Origin: Gallionella sp.
GTDB lineage: Bacteria > Pseudomonadota > Gammaproteobacteria > Burkholderiales > Gallionellaceae
NCBI GenBank assembly: GCA_028687575.1
Contig: JAQTZW010000007.1
Span: 1 to 64,000 of the forward strand
Reading direction: 5' to 3'
DNA: 64,000 nucleotides
Part shown: piece by piece, positions 63,852-64,000 of the stretch
How the letters are laid out: each line of letters begins with the position of its first letter
Numbering within the stretch: the first letter of the stretch is position 1
Made by a program: the position numbers and the translations under genes
Notes under the pieces: model-generated
Told to the model about the DNA's origin: nothing
Databases searched by the model: none
Seen by the model: only the letters and a program-made list of their open reading frames with translations

Positions 63852-64000
63852 ATGCACAATATTCAATTAGCAGCTACCCAGATCGTCCGGCAGGTGTTGG
63901 AGGATGGGCGTAATCTCAACCAGGTGCTTGATGAGTCGTTGCGCCGTAAATCCGTGTGGACGCCGGCGCAACGTGCGGCCTTGCAAGACTTGAGCTACGG
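63852..64000 (+). CDS. rsmB: 16S rRNA methyltransferase RsmB (partial)
   Basis: The frame starts right after fmt and is cut by the window end. The visible 49 residues (NIQLAATQIVRQVLEDGRNL, NQVLDESLRRK, QRAALQDLSYG) match the N-terminal NusB-like domain of RsmB (Sun), which methylates C967 of 16S rRNA. The order def-fmt-rsmB is the classical one. The catalytic part lies outside the window. Confidence 0.85.
   Translation, partial: MHNIQLAATQIVRQVLEDGRNLNQVLDESLRRKSVWTPAQRAALQDLSY

Overview
This 64 kb window looks like chromosome of a chemolithoautotrophic betaproteobacterium, most likely order Nitrosomonadales (Gallionellaceae or close relatives). The taxonomic call is inference from gene content. 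The support is a form II RuBisCO operon (cbbM-cbbQ-cbbO) with a divergent cbbR, a nearby class I fructose-bisphosphatase and a carbonic anhydrase. Also in support are a glnA / DUF4124 / ntrB-ntrC block, the order porin-glnK-amtB, and the housekeeping block topA-smg-dprA-LysM-def-fmt-rsmB. I saw no rRNA, tRNA, CRISPR array or transposase gene.

Layout. 0-2 kb: an AT-rich stretch with a 5'-truncated purU, a Ser/Thr kinase and a small unknown gene. 2-5 kb: an ammonium uptake operon behind a near-perfect sigma-54 promoter with NtrC-like sites. 5-13 kb: ubiK-comM, a bacteriohemerythrin with an FNR-type box, metH carrying an in-frame palindromic repeat, a patch of small membrane proteins (one interrupted by TAG), and a tandem-domain FKBP. 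13-20 kb: a heavy-metal RND efflux operon that ends in a divergent PII-like gene, then an FKBP lipoprotein. 20-26 kb: a four-gene 2-oxoacid oxidoreductase (gamma, alpha, beta, and a GltD-like flavoprotein fused to a ferredoxin), a DUF486 protein and mpl.

26.3-34.1 kb is the accessory region. It starts with a nucleotidyltransferase/partner pair lying between mpl and a second, diverged copy of the mpl 3' end. Then come a two-nuclease DUF2779 protein, the scar of a deleted WYL regulator, an unknown gene, a degenerate GGDEF-like protein, a DnaQ-like protein that has lost its catalytic His and carries leucine-rich repeats, an intact WYL regulator, a 430-residue unknown protein, and micro-ORFs behind a 12-bp hairpin. 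It resembles a defence-type island; no function is shown.

34-46 kb: 5'-nucleotidase, ntrC, ntrB, DUF4124, glnA, a CDF transporter, rhodanese, xth, pyrE, carbonic anhydrase, purC and purE. 46-53 kb: Calvin-cycle genes fbp, cbbO, cbbQ and cbbM with divergent cbbR. 53-57 kb: a minor-pilin operon (pilE, fimT, pilV, pilW, pilX) without pilY1, followed by a secreted Asp/Lys-rich protein. 57-64 kb: the topA to rsmB block, where rsmB runs off the end.

Two themes tie the genes together. Nitrogen control (NtrBC, GlnK, AmtB, GlnA, plus a PII-like protein lacking the uridylylation tyrosine) sits beside carbon fixation (RuBisCO with its CbbQO activase, FBPase, carbonic anhydrase).
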